Counted from the first letter of the stretch, positions 35,455 through 43,872 are shown. The stretch is 64,000 nucleotides of DNA from Desulfoferula sp040751985 (GCA_040751985.1 JBFMFU010000093.1:62001-126000); one strand, 5' to 3'. Program-made: numbers and translations. Notes: generated by a model from the sequence alone, not told the origin.

Positions 35455-35746
35455 GCCAGGGTGCGGGGGAAGAGAAGACTGGAGATGAAGAGGTTTGGAA
35501 AAAGGGGGCGTGTACGGGCCCTGCCGGGTGGGTGTGTCTGCGCGCTGGCGAGGGGGCGCGGCTGGGGATTATCAGGTAGGCGGGACCATGATGCCGGCCG
35601 GAGCGCGGCAGGGAAGCAGCGGCATCCAGGCCATCATTATCCTTCTCAACCCTGTTCCCTCTTTTCCTGCCACACCGTCGCCCCTGCCCAGAATTGCCCT
35701 TACGTGTTAGCCTAGATGAACGTACATCCCCGCGGAGACAGCGCCC
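35455..35746. other. Intergenic stretch without a recognisable gene
   Basis: Between the EF-G2 promoter and the glycosylase gene. Short open readings here are basic, Gly/Arg-rich and have no Shine-Dalgarno or family motif. I see no RNA gene or clear promoter for the downstream gene. Confidence 0.5.
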
Positions 35747-36391
35747 ATGTCCACGGCCCGACGCCTGCAAGAGCTTTATCGCCGCCTGCTGGCCGCTTAC
35801 GGCCCCCAGCACTGGTGGCCGGGCGACACGCCCCTGGAGATCATGGTGGGCGCAGTGCTGACCCAGAACACCAACTGGGGCAACGTGGTCAAGGCCCTGG
35901 ACAACCTAAAGCAGGAGGGGCTCTTGTCCCTGGAGGCCCTGGCCGACCTGCCCCGGGAGCGCCTGGCCCAACTCATCCGGCCCTCGGGCTACTACAACCT
36001 CAAGGCCGGCCGCCTGGCCAACCTGCTGGCCATGATCAAGGAGCGCTACGAAGGGGACCTGGACTACTTCTTCAGCCGACCGCTCACAGAGCTGCGCCGC
36101 AGTCTGATGGGTACCAAGGGCATCGGACCGGAGACCGCCGACGCCATCGCCCTGTACGCCGCGGGCCAGCCCATCTTCGTGGTGGACGCCTACACCTTCC
36201 GCATCCTGGGCCGCCACGGCCTGGCCGAGGAGGACATGGGCTACTTCGAGCTGCAGGAGGTGTTCATGGACCACCTGCCCCACCAGGCGCCGCTGTTCAA
36301 CGAGTTCCACGGCCTCTTGGTGCGCCTGGGCAAGGAGCGCTGCAAGCGCAGCAACCCCCTTTGCGCCGGCTGTCCCCTGGAAGGCTGGTAG
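35747..36391 (+). CDS. HhH-GPD DNA glycosylase (MagIII/Nth-like), C-terminus short
   Basis: 214-residue base-excision glycosylase. HhH motif GTKGIGPETADA followed by the catalytic Asp in FVVDAYTFR. The Lys of bifunctional endonuclease III (GVGRKTA) is Glu here, so a monofunctional glycosylase such as a 3-methyladenine type is likelier. The C-terminal cluster motif reads C-x6-C-x2-C-PLEGW-stop: the fourth Cys of the [4Fe-4S] site is missing, and the TAG stands exactly where it should be. A palindromic repeat begins 6 nt later. Confidence 0.88.
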   Translation: MSTARRLQELYRRLLAAYGPQHWWPGDTPLEIMVGAVLTQNTNWGNVVKALDNLKQEGLLSLEALADLPRERLAQLIRPSGYYNLKAGRLANLLAMIKERYEGDLDYFFSRPLTELRRSLMGTKGIGPETADAIALYAAGQPIFVVDAYTFRILGRHGLAEEDMGYFELQEVFMDHLPHQAPLFNEFHGLLVRLGKERCKRSNPLCAGCPLEGW

Positions 36392-36396
36392 GCTAG

Positions 36397-36520
36397 TCCG
36401 GCTTCGCCAGCCACCGCCATACTGCGTTGCTGGCTTCGCTCGCGCCTCGATGTAGCTTCTACTACACCTGCGGCGCTTGCTCGCCAGACGCCTTGTCTGC
36501 CGGCGGCTGGCTGTGCCGGA
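36397..36520. repeat. 124-nt imperfect palindromic intergenic repeat
   Basis: Outer arms begin TCCGGC and end GCCGGA; GCCAGCC/GGCTGGC and CGCC/GGCG pairs continue inward to a GTAG-CTT-CTAC centre near 36457. Roughly 60 percent of positions pair without gaps. The size and shape suggest a REP/MITE-like mobile palindrome able to fold on either strand. It directly follows the truncated glycosylase gene. I see no second copy in this window. Confidence 0.65.
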
Positions 36521-36624
36521 CCAAGAGGTGCAAACCACATTTGTTCAATTACAATGGATTTGCCAAAACGCGGAGAAATTTAGTTAAAACAATGACGCCA
36601 GCCAGCACCCATGAATAGTCCTGC

Positions 36625-38574
36625 TTAAGGCGCGGCCTTGAGGGCCTCGCGGGCCTCCTCCAGGCGGCGATAGGTCTCGGGGAACAGGGTCTTGGCCTCG
36701 GTGTGGGGCAGGAAGTTGGCGCCGGTGTAGTTGGCCATGTAGCCCGGTGCCACCGACAGCTCGAAGTTGGTCATCTTTTCCACGATGTCGCCCACCTCGC
36801 CCCGCAGGGGGTTGCTCATGGCCACCAGGCGGGCCCCCAGCAAAGAGCCGTTGCCTATGAAGGTGAACTTCTCCAGGGGCAGCTCGGGCAGCAGGCCGAT
36901 GATGATGGCCCGCTCCAGGTTGATGGACTGGCCGAAGCCGCCGGCCAGGATCACCCGCTCCAGGTCGTGGATGCTCAGGCCCACACCCTCCAAGAGGGTT
37001 ATGTAGGCCGCGTACATGGCGCCCTTGGCCCGCATCAGGTTGTCCACGTCGGCCTCGGTGAGGGTGATGTCGCGGCCGATGGCCGTGTCCTCGGCCCAGG
37101 CCAGCACGTACTCCGGGCCGTCCTCGCCCACTCGCAGGCGGTCGCTGGGGTGCTCCACGCGGAACTTGCCCCGCTGATCGATGAGCCCGGCCATGAGCAG
37201 GGAGGCCACCAGGGCGATGAGGCCGGAGCCGCAGATGCCCTTGGGCTTAGTGCGGCCCACGGTGATGATGGCCGGCTCCCCGCTGAAGGGGTCCACCGAG
37301 AAGTTTTCGATGGCCCCCTGGGTGGCCCGCATGCCGAACTTGATGCCGCCGCCCTCGAAGGCCGGGCCGGCGCTGGCCGCGGCGCAGGCCATCCAGTCCT
37401 TGTTGCCCACCACCACCTCGCCGTTGGTGCCCATGTCGATGAACAGGGTCAGGTGCTCGTCGGTGTGCATGCCCACGCCCATCACCCCGGCCACCACGTC
37501 GCCGCCCACGTAGGAGGCCACCGAGGGGAACAACAGCAGCGAAACGTGGTCCGGCAGGGCCAGGCCGAAGCGGCTGGCCTTGACCGGCGGGTAGTAGGCC
37601 GCGCTGGGCACATAGGGCTCCAGGCGGATGTACTTGGGCTCCACGCCCAGAAAGAGCTGGGTCATGGTGGTGTTGCCGGCCAGGGTGGCCAGGCTGATCT
37701 CGGACAGGTCCACCTTGGTCTTGCGGGCCAGGGCCTTGAGCACCTCGTTGATGGAGCCGGTGGCCGCATCCTGCAGACGCTTGAGGCCGCCGGGCTTGCC
37801 CGCGTAGATGATGCGGGTGATCACGTCCTCGCCGTAGCCGATCTGGCCGTTGAAGTCGGCCTCGGTGCCCAGGATTTCGCCGGAGTGCAGGTCGATCATC
37901 TGGGCCCAGACCGTGGTGGTGCCCAGGTCGATGGCCACGGCCAGGTTGCGGGCGCTGGTGTCGCCCGGCTCCACCCGGATCACGTGGTTGCGGCCGGTGG
38001 CCCGGTCCACGGGCCGCATGATGGTGGTGGTCACCTGCCAGTCGCCCTGGCGCCAGGCCGCGGGCAGGTCGCGGATGGCCTCGAAGTCGAAGACGAAGCG
38101 CCGTTCGCCCGCCTCCTTGAGCGCGGCCAAAAGCCGGGCCACGTCGTTGCGGTTGTCGGCCAGGCTGGGCGGCTCGGCCTTGACGGTCACCTTGACCAGG
38201 GCCGGGTCGAAGCGGCCCTGGGCCTTGAGCTGCTCGGCGCCGATGAGTTTGGCGGTCTGGGCCGCGCCCGCGGCCAGGGCCTTGAGCCCCGCCTTGTCCA
38301 GGGCGCTCTCCACCGGCACCCGCACCACCACGTCGCCCTTGAGCACCGACTGGCAGGCCAGGCGCACGCCCTTGGCGGCGTCGTCCGGACTGAGCTTTTC
38401 CGACAGGCCGCCCTCCAGGCTGCCCTCTTCCACCGTCACCCGGCACTTGCCGCACACGCCCTGGCCACCGCAGGAGGCGTTGATGTGTACGCCGGCGTCC
38501 AGGGCCGCGTCCAGCAGCCTGGTGCCGGCCTCGGCCTCTATCTCCACTGCAAAGGGCTCAAAACGAACTTTCAT
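36625..38574 (-). CDS. ASKHA/DUF4445 ferredoxin-domain protein (RACo-like)
   Basis: 649-residue homologue of reductive activators of corrinoid proteins. N-terminal [2Fe-2S] domain with Cys 35, 41, 44 and 74 (ASCGGQGVCGKC; RLACQS). A linker follows, then the actin-like ASKHA ATPase (from about residue 200): AVAIDLGTTTVWAQMID, FIDMGTNGEVVVGN, ICGSGLIALVASL and LAGGFGQSINLERAI. Family members use ATP to drive Co(II) to Co(I) reduction in methyltransferase systems. No corrinoid protein or methyltransferase partner lies nearby. ATG giving MKVRFEP chosen over an upstream reading. Confidence 0.9.
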   Translation of the reverse strand: MKVRFEPFAVEIEAEAGTRLLDAALDAGVHINASCGGQGVCGKCRVTVEEGSLEGGLSEKLSPDDAAKGVRLACQSVLKGDVVVRVPVESALDKAGLKALAAGAAQTAKLIGAEQLKAQGRFDPALVKVTVKAEPPSLADNRNDVARLLAALKEAGERRFVFDFEAIRDLPAAWRQGDWQVTTTIMRPVDRATGRNHVIRVEPGDTSARNLAVAIDLGTTTVWAQMIDLHSGEILGTEADFNGQIGYGEDVITRIIYAGKPGGLKRLQDAATGSINEVLKALARKTKVDLSEISLATLAGNTTMTQLFLGVEPKYIRLEPYVPSAAYYPPVKASRFGLALPDHVSLLLFPSVASYVGGDVVAGVMGVGMHTDEHLTLFIDMGTNGEVVVGNKDWMACAAASAGPAFEGGGIKFGMRATQGAIENFSVDPFSGEPAIITVGRTKPKGICGSGLIALVASLLMAGLIDQRGKFRVEHPSDRLRVGEDGPEYVLAWAEDTAIGRDITLTEADVDNLMRAKGAMYAAYITLLEGVGLSIHDLERVILAGGFGQSINLERAIIIGLLPELPLEKFTFIGNGSLLGARLVAMSNPLRGEVGDIVEKMTNFELSVAPGYMANYTGANFLPHTEAKTLFPETYRRLEEAREALKAAP

Positions 38575-38716
38575 GATCGACTCTCTGCGTTTTGCCCGGC
38601 CCAAAAAGTTATATCGTCACGGTGGTTACCACAGCCCCCCAGGGGTGTCAACCAGGCCCCGGCCTTTGCCGACCGCCATCAATTTGTCATTCGACAGCCG
38701 GGCCGCGATGGTGTTC

Positions 38717-38731
38717 AATCTAACCTAGATT
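38717..38731. promoter_or_regulatory. Short perfect inverted repeat, operator-like
   Basis: AATCTA-ACC-TAGATT, 6-bp arms and 3-nt spacer, next to an AT-rich TTAATATA stretch in the divergent region between the RACo-like gene and an exported protein gene. Candidate regulator site; no known motif recognised. Confidence 0.35.
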
Positions 38732-38763
38732 AATATATCCGCCAAACAAGGAGAGCAGGATTC

Positions 38764-39270
38764 ATGCCCGTTTATAAAGGACTCTTTGCCGCGCTGATCG
38801 CCCTGGGCCTGCTGGCCGCCTTGACCGCGGGCCTGGCGGCGGCCGCGCCGGTCAATCGGAAGGTTTTGATTCAAAACGTCAAAGAAAACGGCACCCTGAT
38901 CATCCTGACCGACGGCTCGGAATACCGGGTGCCCAACCCCGACGACCAGCAGATGGTCTATGACTGGCTACCCTTCCAGAGCGTGCTGGTCAAGGGAGAC
39001 AAAGAGATGGTCAACCTGCAGCGCGGCGACATCGTCAACGTGCGCCAGATCAAGCCGCCCCAGGTCGCGGCCCAGGCTCCGGCCGCTGCCAGCGGCAGCG
39101 CCGTGTCCTCGGCCGGCGGCACGTCGCGGCCGGTAGCGGACTCCCTGCCCCCAGACCTGGCCCACCGCCTGGACAAGGTGCTCAAGCGCCTGGAGGACAT
39201 CGAGTTCAGCCTCAAGGCCATGGAGCTGCGCCTGCAGCGCCTGGAGCGCATGGCCGGCGTGCAGCCCTAG
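38764..39270 (+). CDS. Exported protein of unknown function with C-terminal coiled coil
   Basis: 168-residue protein. Signal peptide (residues 1-27, LIALGLLAALTAGLAAAA), a small beta-rich segment with LIILTDGSEYRVPNPDDQQM, a Pro/Ala/Ser linker (about 100-125) and a C-terminal amphipathic helix (LDKVLKRLEDIEFSLKAMEL) likely to form a coiled coil. AAGGAGAG precedes the ATG. I do not recognise the family. Confidence 0.75.
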   Translation: MPVYKGLFAALIALGLLAALTAGLAAAAPVNRKVLIQNVKENGTLIILTDGSEYRVPNPDDQQMVYDWLPFQSVLVKGDKEMVNLQRGDIVNVRQIKPPQVAAQAPAAASGSAVSSAGGTSRPVADSLPPDLAHRLDKVLKRLEDIEFSLKAMELRLQRLERMAGVQP

Positions 39271-39289
39271 ATCAGGCATCGCCCAAAAA

Positions 39290-39326
39290 CCAAGGGGCTG
39301 CCCAGGCGGGCGGCCCCTTGGCTTTG
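39290..39326. terminator. Bidirectional terminator
   Basis: CCAAGGGG/CCCCTTGG stem with further inner pairing. On the minus strand TTTTTGGG follows; on the plus strand CTTTG follows. It separates the convergent exported-protein and lpdA genes. Confidence 0.8.
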
Positions 39327-39337
39327 CCGCGCTGGGC

Positions 39338-40789
39338 TCAGCCCTTTTTGGGCGGCGGGGCGTGCAGGCACTGGTCCAGGGCCAGGTCCGCGGTCTCGGC
39401 CACGGCCTCGCTCAGGGTGGGATGCGCGTGGATGGTGTGGGCCAGGTCCACCACCGTGGCCCCCAGCTTCAGGGCCAGGGCGCACTCGTGGATCATCGCG
39501 CTGGCCTGGGCGCCCACGATGGTGGCGCCCAGCAGGCGGCCGCTGGGCTGCTCGCTGAGCAGCTTGCAGAATCCGGCCAGCTCGCCCATGGCCTGGGCCT
39601 TGCCCAGGGCGCGCATCTGGAACAGGTGCCCGGCCGCCTGTAGGCCCTGGGCCGCGGCCTGCTCCGGGCTCAGGCCCACCCAGGCCACCTCGGGCGTGGT
39701 AAAGGCCACGGCCGGCACCGCCCGGTAGTCCACGGTCAGGTTTGCGCCCAGGGCATTGGCCGCGGCCACCCGGGCCTCGGCCCCGGCCATGTGGGCCAGC
39801 ATGGGCCGGCCCGTCCCCAGCACATCGCCCACGGCGTACACGCCCTGGGGCCCGGCGGCCAGGCGCCCATCCACCTGCACGGCCCCGCGCTCCAGGCTCA
39901 GGCCGGCCTCGGCCAGGCCCAGGCCGTCGCTGTTCAGGGCCCGGCCCACGGAGACCAGCACCTGATCCGCGGCCACGGTGATCGGCGGCGGCGTCTTGCC
40001 CTTGGCGGGCGGGAGCAGCAGGGGGCTGGGGTCCAGCCGGGCCTCCAGGCCGCCCGGCTCGCGCTTCAGCTCGCCCACCATCCGGCCAATGTGCACCTTG
40101 ACCCCGCGCTTCTTCAGCTCCCGCTGCAGCAGCCGCGAGGCCTCGGCGTCTAGTGATGGCATGGGCAGCAGGCGGTCCAGGGCTTCCACCAGGGTCACCT
40201 GGCTGCCCAGGGCCGCGTAGATGAAGGCGAACTCGCAGCCCACCACCCCGCCGCCCACGATGAGCAGGCGTCCGGGAATCTCCTTGAGCAGCAGGGCGTC
40301 GTCGGAGTTGAGCACCGCTTCGCCGTCGCGGGCCAGGCCGGGCAGGTCCGCGGGCCGCGAGCCACTGGCCAGGATCAGACGCTCGGCCTCCAAGCGGGCG
40401 CGGCCGCCGCCGGCCAGCTCCACCTCCACGGCCTGGGGCCCGTCCAGGCAGGCGCGGCCGCACACCAGCTCCACGCCCCAGGCCTGCAAAAGCTTTGCGA
40501 TGCCCTGGGTCTGGGTGTCGATGACCTGCTGCTTGCGGGCGTTGATGGCCATGAGGTCGGCCTGGAATTGGCCGCTAGAGGTGATGCCGAACTCGTGCAG
40601 GCGGTGTGCCTCCTCCAGGGCCTGAGCCGTGGCCTTGAGGGTCTTGGTGGGAATGCAGCCTCTGTGCAGGCAGGTGCCGCCCACTTGGGCCTGCTCCACC
40701 AGGCTGACCCTGGCTCCCAGCTGAGCGGCGCGGATGGCGGCCTGATAACCTCCAGGCCCGGCGCCTATGACCACCAGCTTAAGCGACAC
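39338..40789 (-). CDS. lpdA: Dihydrolipoyl dehydrogenase
   Basis: 483-residue flavoprotein disulfide reductase, E3 of 2-oxoacid dehydrogenase or glycine-cleavage complexes. FAD motif VIGAGPGGYQAAIRAAQLG, redox disulfide in GGTCLHRGCIPTK, NAD motif IVGGGVVGCEFAFIYAALG and the catalytic HAHPTLSE near the C-terminus. GTG start with AGGAG 6 nt upstream. No E1/E2 genes lie nearby; it follows the DUF2080 gene by 9 nt. Confidence 0.96.
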   Translation of the reverse strand: MSLKLVVIGAGPGGYQAAIRAAQLGARVSLVEQAQVGGTCLHRGCIPTKTLKATAQALEEAHRLHEFGITSSGQFQADLMAINARKQQVIDTQTQGIAKLLQAWGVELVCGRACLDGPQAVEVELAGGGRARLEAERLILASGSRPADLPGLARDGEAVLNSDDALLLKEIPGRLLIVGGGVVGCEFAFIYAALGSQVTLVEALDRLLPMPSLDAEASRLLQRELKKRGVKVHIGRMVGELKREPGGLEARLDPSPLLLPPAKGKTPPPITVAADQVLVSVGRALNSDGLGLAEAGLSLERGAVQVDGRLAAGPQGVYAVGDVLGTGRPMLAHMAGAEARVAAANALGANLTVDYRAVPAVAFTTPEVAWVGLSPEQAAAQGLQAAGHLFQMRALGKAQAMGELAGFCKLLSEQPSGRLLGATIVGAQASAMIHECALALKLGATVVDLAHTIHAHPTLSEAVAETADLALDQCLHAPPPKKG

Positions 40790-40798
40790 TGGCCGCTC

Positions 40799-40978
40799 CT
40801 AATCCACACGAATGATCTTGACCCGCTTGCCCACCCAGTTGGGCGGCAGGTAGATGCGGCCGGAGTTACCGCTCTGCTTGACCTGCTTCTCCAGGACCTC
40901 GGTGCCGTGCACCTCGAAGCGCACCGAGCCGCGCGTTAACACCGGTGCCTGGCCCTCGCGTTTGTCCTCTTCAGCCAC
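40799..40978 (-). CDS. DUF2080-family small protein
   Basis: 59-residue protein ending in KQVKQSGNSGRIYLPPNWVG and KRVKIIRVD. This matches the DUF2080 pattern, annotated as transposon-encoded in archaea and seen in anaerobic bacteria; the SGNSGRIYLP core resembles AbrB/MazE-type DNA-binding strands (inference). GTG start. It lies immediately upstream of lpdA and is likely co-transcribed. No transposase is nearby. Confidence 0.75.
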   Translation of the reverse strand: MAEEDKREGQAPVLTRGSVRFEVHGTEVLEKQVKQSGNSGRIYLPPNWVGKRVKIIRVD

Positions 40979-41055
40979 GTGTCCATCCCGTCATGACGAT
41001 CGTCGTTCCCGCCGCGATATAGCCCTTCGAGGCTGCCAAGGGCCTGCCCACGACC

Positions 41056-42792
41056 CTACTCTTCTTCCTGGGCCGGCAGGATGGGCTCGCCCCATTTCTT
41101 CACCGCGGCCACGCCGCCGGCCAGATTGAAGGTGTTGTGGATGCCGGCCGCGTCCAGCATCACCTGGGCCTCGTAGGAACGCACCCCGGAGTTGCACACC
41201 AGGACCACGTCCCGGTCCCGGGGCACCTCGTCCAGGCGCTCTCGCAGGGTCTCCTGGGGCAGGTGGCACCACTGCGGGGCCAGGCACTCCAGGTAGGGCT
41301 TGGCGTTGTCCATGGCCCGCATGTCCAGAAACACGGTGCTCCCGCCGATGCCCTGGGCCAGGCGGCGGGAGAACTCCTCGGGGCCCATGGGCCGCAGCTT
41401 GTGGGCCAGCATGTTCTCGCAGGTGTTGGCCGCGGCGTTGAGCACGTCCACGGCCGCGCCCAGGGGCGGGCTGTAGGCCAGCTCCAGGTTGCTCAGCTCC
41501 TCCAAGAGCGCGCCCCGGGCCAAGAGCCCGGCCACCGCGTTCACCCGGCCCACCACCGCGTCGCCGTTCTCGCCCAGGGCGGTGAGTCCCAGCACCCGGC
41601 GGCTGCCCTCCTCTACCACCAGCTTGAGGTACATCAGCCTGTTGTCCGGGTGGAAGTGGGCCCGGTCCGCCTGTACCACCAGGGGCGCCACGCACCCCAG
41701 GCCCAGCTTCTCGGCCTGGGCCTGGTTCAGGCCGGTGCGGGCCAGGCTGAGGCCGAAGAGCTTGATACAGAAGCTACCCACCGCGCCCGGGAAGCGGGCC
41801 TGGCCGCCGCAGACGTTGCTGCCGATCACGCGGCCCTGGCGGTTGGCCAGCGAGCCCGAGGGCATATACAGGGGCTGGCCGCTGACCAGGTGGGTCAGGC
41901 TCACGCAGTCGCCGCCGGCGAATATGTCCGGGTCGCTGGTCTGCAGGAACTCGTTCACGCGGATGCCGTGGTTTTCGGCCAGGTCCAGGCCCGCGGCTGC
42001 GGCCAGCGCCACATTGGGCCGCACACCCGTGGCCAGGATCACCTGCTCCACGGCGTACTCCTGGCCGTCGGCCTTGACGGCCCGCACGCGGCCCTGGTCG
42101 TCGCCTTGGATGGCCTCCACCTTGGCACCCAGGTGCAGGTGCACGCCCTCCTGGGCCTGGAGATGGCACTGAAGCATGCGGGCCAGCTCCGGGTCGGCCA
42201 GGCCGGGCAATATCTGCGGGGCCATCTCGAAGACGTGCACCTCCACGCCCCAGAGGTCGGCCAGGGCCTCGGCCATCTCCAGGCCAGTGGCCCCGGCGCC
42301 GATGATGGCCGCGCTGCCCACCTGCCCCTGGCTCACCGCGTCCTTGACGGCCTGGGCGTGGTGCAGGTTGGCCACCGGCGTCACCCCGGCCAGCTCCGCG
42401 CCGGGGATGGGCGGGATGAAGGGCACGCTGCCGGTGGCGATGACCAGCTTGTCGTAGGCCAGGTCTCGCTCGGCACCGCTGGCCAGGTCCCGCACCCGCA
42501 CGATCTTGGCCGCCCGGTCGATGGCCAGGGCCTCGGTGGCCGGCAGCACCTCCACGCCCTTGGCGCCGCGGAAGAACTCGGGGTTGCGCTCCATGTGGAA
42601 GCTGGTGGAGGTCAGGCCCTTGAGGTCGGCCACGTCGCCGGAGACGTAGAAGGGTATGCCGCAGCCGCCGTAGGAGATGAAGGAGTCGCGGTCCACCATG
42701 GTGACCGAGGCCGAGGGCAGCAGGCGCTTGATCCGGCAGGCGGCCTTGGGCCCTGCGGCCACTGCTCCGATGATGACGACCTTCAGGGGCAA
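41056..42792 (-). CDS. CoA-disulfide reductase / rhodanese fusion
   Basis: 578-residue pyridine-nucleotide disulfide reductase with a C-terminal rhodanese domain. Redox Cys in SYGGCGIPFY (about residue 45); NAD motif IIGAGATGLEMAEAL; FAD motif DIFAGGDCVSLTH; rhodanese (about 475-575) with active Cys in VLVCNSGVRSYEA. Family members reduce CoA disulfide, persulfides or polysulfide using NAD(P)H. TTG start chosen for GGAG 6 nt upstream; the upstream ATG overlaps a possible promoter. Confidence 0.92.
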   Translation of the reverse strand: MPLKVVIIGAVAAGPKAACRIKRLLPSASVTMVDRDSFISYGGCGIPFYVSGDVADLKGLTSTSFHMERNPEFFRGAKGVEVLPATEALAIDRAAKIVRVRDLASGAERDLAYDKLVIATGSVPFIPPIPGAELAGVTPVANLHHAQAVKDAVSQGQVGSAAIIGAGATGLEMAEALADLWGVEVHVFEMAPQILPGLADPELARMLQCHLQAQEGVHLHLGAKVEAIQGDDQGRVRAVKADGQEYAVEQVILATGVRPNVALAAAAGLDLAENHGIRVNEFLQTSDPDIFAGGDCVSLTHLVSGQPLYMPSGSLANRQGRVIGSNVCGGQARFPGAVGSFCIKLFGLSLARTGLNQAQAEKLGLGCVAPLVVQADRAHFHPDNRLMYLKLVVEEGSRRVLGLTALGENGDAVVGRVNAVAGLLARGALLEELSNLELAYSPPLGAAVDVLNAAANTCENMLAHKLRPMGPEEFSRRLAQGIGGSTVFLDMRAMDNAKPYLECLAPQWCHLPQETLRERLDEVPRDRDVVLVCNSGVRSYEAQVMLDAAGIHNTFNLAGGVAAVKKWGEPILPAQEEE

Positions 42793-42962
42793 CGCGGGCT
42801 CCTTTGGCTGAGGCTGGTCGGGGCCGCCCGGCGGACGGGCTGCCAAGACCATACTATTCTGCGCCTAGGCTGGCAAGGCCCGGCCCGCAGGGATTGCCTG
42901 GTTTGACCCTGGCCAGGGGCCTGGGCTAACATCGGCCTGGGGCAAACACGCAAGGAGAAGCC

Positions 42963-43640
42963 ATGGACCGCGGTCTGCTCAAAACCACCGCCCTGACGGC
43001 CCTGGCCCTGGCCGCGGCCATATGCCTGTTCTACTTTTTTGTAGACCGGGCCGTGGACCAGGCGGCCCACGCCCTGCACGGCAGCGCCTGGTACGCGGCC
43101 GGCAAATACCTCAGCCTGCTGGCCGACCACCACGTGTTCAACGTGCTGCTGTTCCTGGGCCTGGTGGTCGCCGGCGCCGCGGCCCTGGCCCGCGGGCTCT
43201 CTCCGCTGACCCGCGGGGTGCTGTTCTGCTGTGTGGCCGTGGCCGCGGCCATGGTCATCGGCGACCTGCTCAAGTGGTTCTTCGGCCGCTTTCGGCCGGA
43301 GATGCTCTTTAAGCAGGGCCTGTACGGCTTCACCTTTTTTGCCGATAAATACACGCAGCACTCCTTTCCCTCGGGCCACACCCTGCGTATCTTCTCGGCC
43401 GCCACCGCCCTGTCCCTGCTCTGGCCGCGGACCCGAGCGCCCCTGCTGGCCCTGGCCGGGCTGGTGGGCCTGAGCCGGATCATGGTCACCAAGCACTTTC
43501 CCAGCGACGTACTGGCCGGAGCCTTCGTGGGCTTGTTCTGCGCCCTGTGGGTCTGGCGGATCATGCAGGGGGATGGGGCGAAAGAAAAAAACAGAAAAAG
43601 CGGTTTGGAAAAAGGGACGACAGGGCCGCCCTCTAAGTGA
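42963..43640 (+). CDS. PAP2-family membrane phosphatase
   Basis: 225-residue integral membrane protein with about six hydrophobic segments. The three PAP2 motifs are present: KWFFGRFRPE, SFPSGHTLR and SRIMVTKHFPSDVLAG. Likely substrates are undecaprenyl pyrophosphate or phosphatidic/phosphatidylglycerol phosphate; sequence alone does not decide. C-terminal tail is lysine-rich. AAGGAGAAG precedes the ATG. Confidence 0.9.
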   Translation: MDRGLLKTTALTALALAAAICLFYFFVDRAVDQAAHALHGSAWYAAGKYLSLLADHHVFNVLLFLGLVVAGAAALARGLSPLTRGVLFCCVAVAAAMVIGDLLKWFFGRFRPEMLFKQGLYGFTFFADKYTQHSFPSGHTLRIFSAATALSLLWPRTRAPLLALAGLVGLSRIMVTKHFPSDVLAGAFVGLFCALWVWRIMQGDGAKEKNRKSGLEKGTTGPPSK

Positions 43641-43711
43641 TGGCCAGGGGAGCCTCCGGCGCCTGGATCAAACCGGCCCCGGCGGGAACTGATTAAAGTA
43701 GAACGGAGCTT

Positions 43712-43740
43712 AAGCAAGCTCCCCGTTTATTATTACTTTT
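43712..43740 (+). terminator. Intrinsic terminator after the PAP2 gene
   Basis: GGAGCTT-AAGC-AAGCTCC stem with tetraloop, extendable at the base, followed by CCGTTTATTATTACTTTTT. Confidence 0.7.
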
Positions 43741-43780
43741 TACCTGCCGTCTTTACTCTTGATTTGAACCTCATTCAGCA

Positions 43781-43872
43781 CCCTGGAACCCTACGGCGGC
43801 CTCACTTGGGGCCCGTAACTGGTTCCGTTACGACGAATCACCTGATAAACATGTGGCATTGCCCTTCCAGGG
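43781..43872. ncRNA. Structured non-coding element, unidentified
   Basis: CCCTGGAA at the left end pairs perfectly with TTCCAGGG at the right end. Inside are a GGCC/GGCC hairpin (8-nt loop) and a CGTAAC/GTTACG hairpin (7-nt loop TGGTTCC). The base composition and lack of an open frame argue against coding. It lies between a terminator and the aminotransferase promoter, so it may be a separate small RNA. Strand is not decided. I tried 6S, SRP, tmRNA, T-box and common riboswitches and none fits. Confidence 0.4.

Noticed and set aside
36389..36391. TAG of the glycosylase read as pyrrolysine or readthrough
   Set aside because: The reading beyond TAG runs through the palindromic repeat and shows no Cys-motif continuation or conserved domain; a plain stop is simpler.
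36703..38733. A 676-codon open frame antisense to the RACo-like gene
   Set aside because: Low-complexity composition with no family features; the opposite strand carries an intact known protein.
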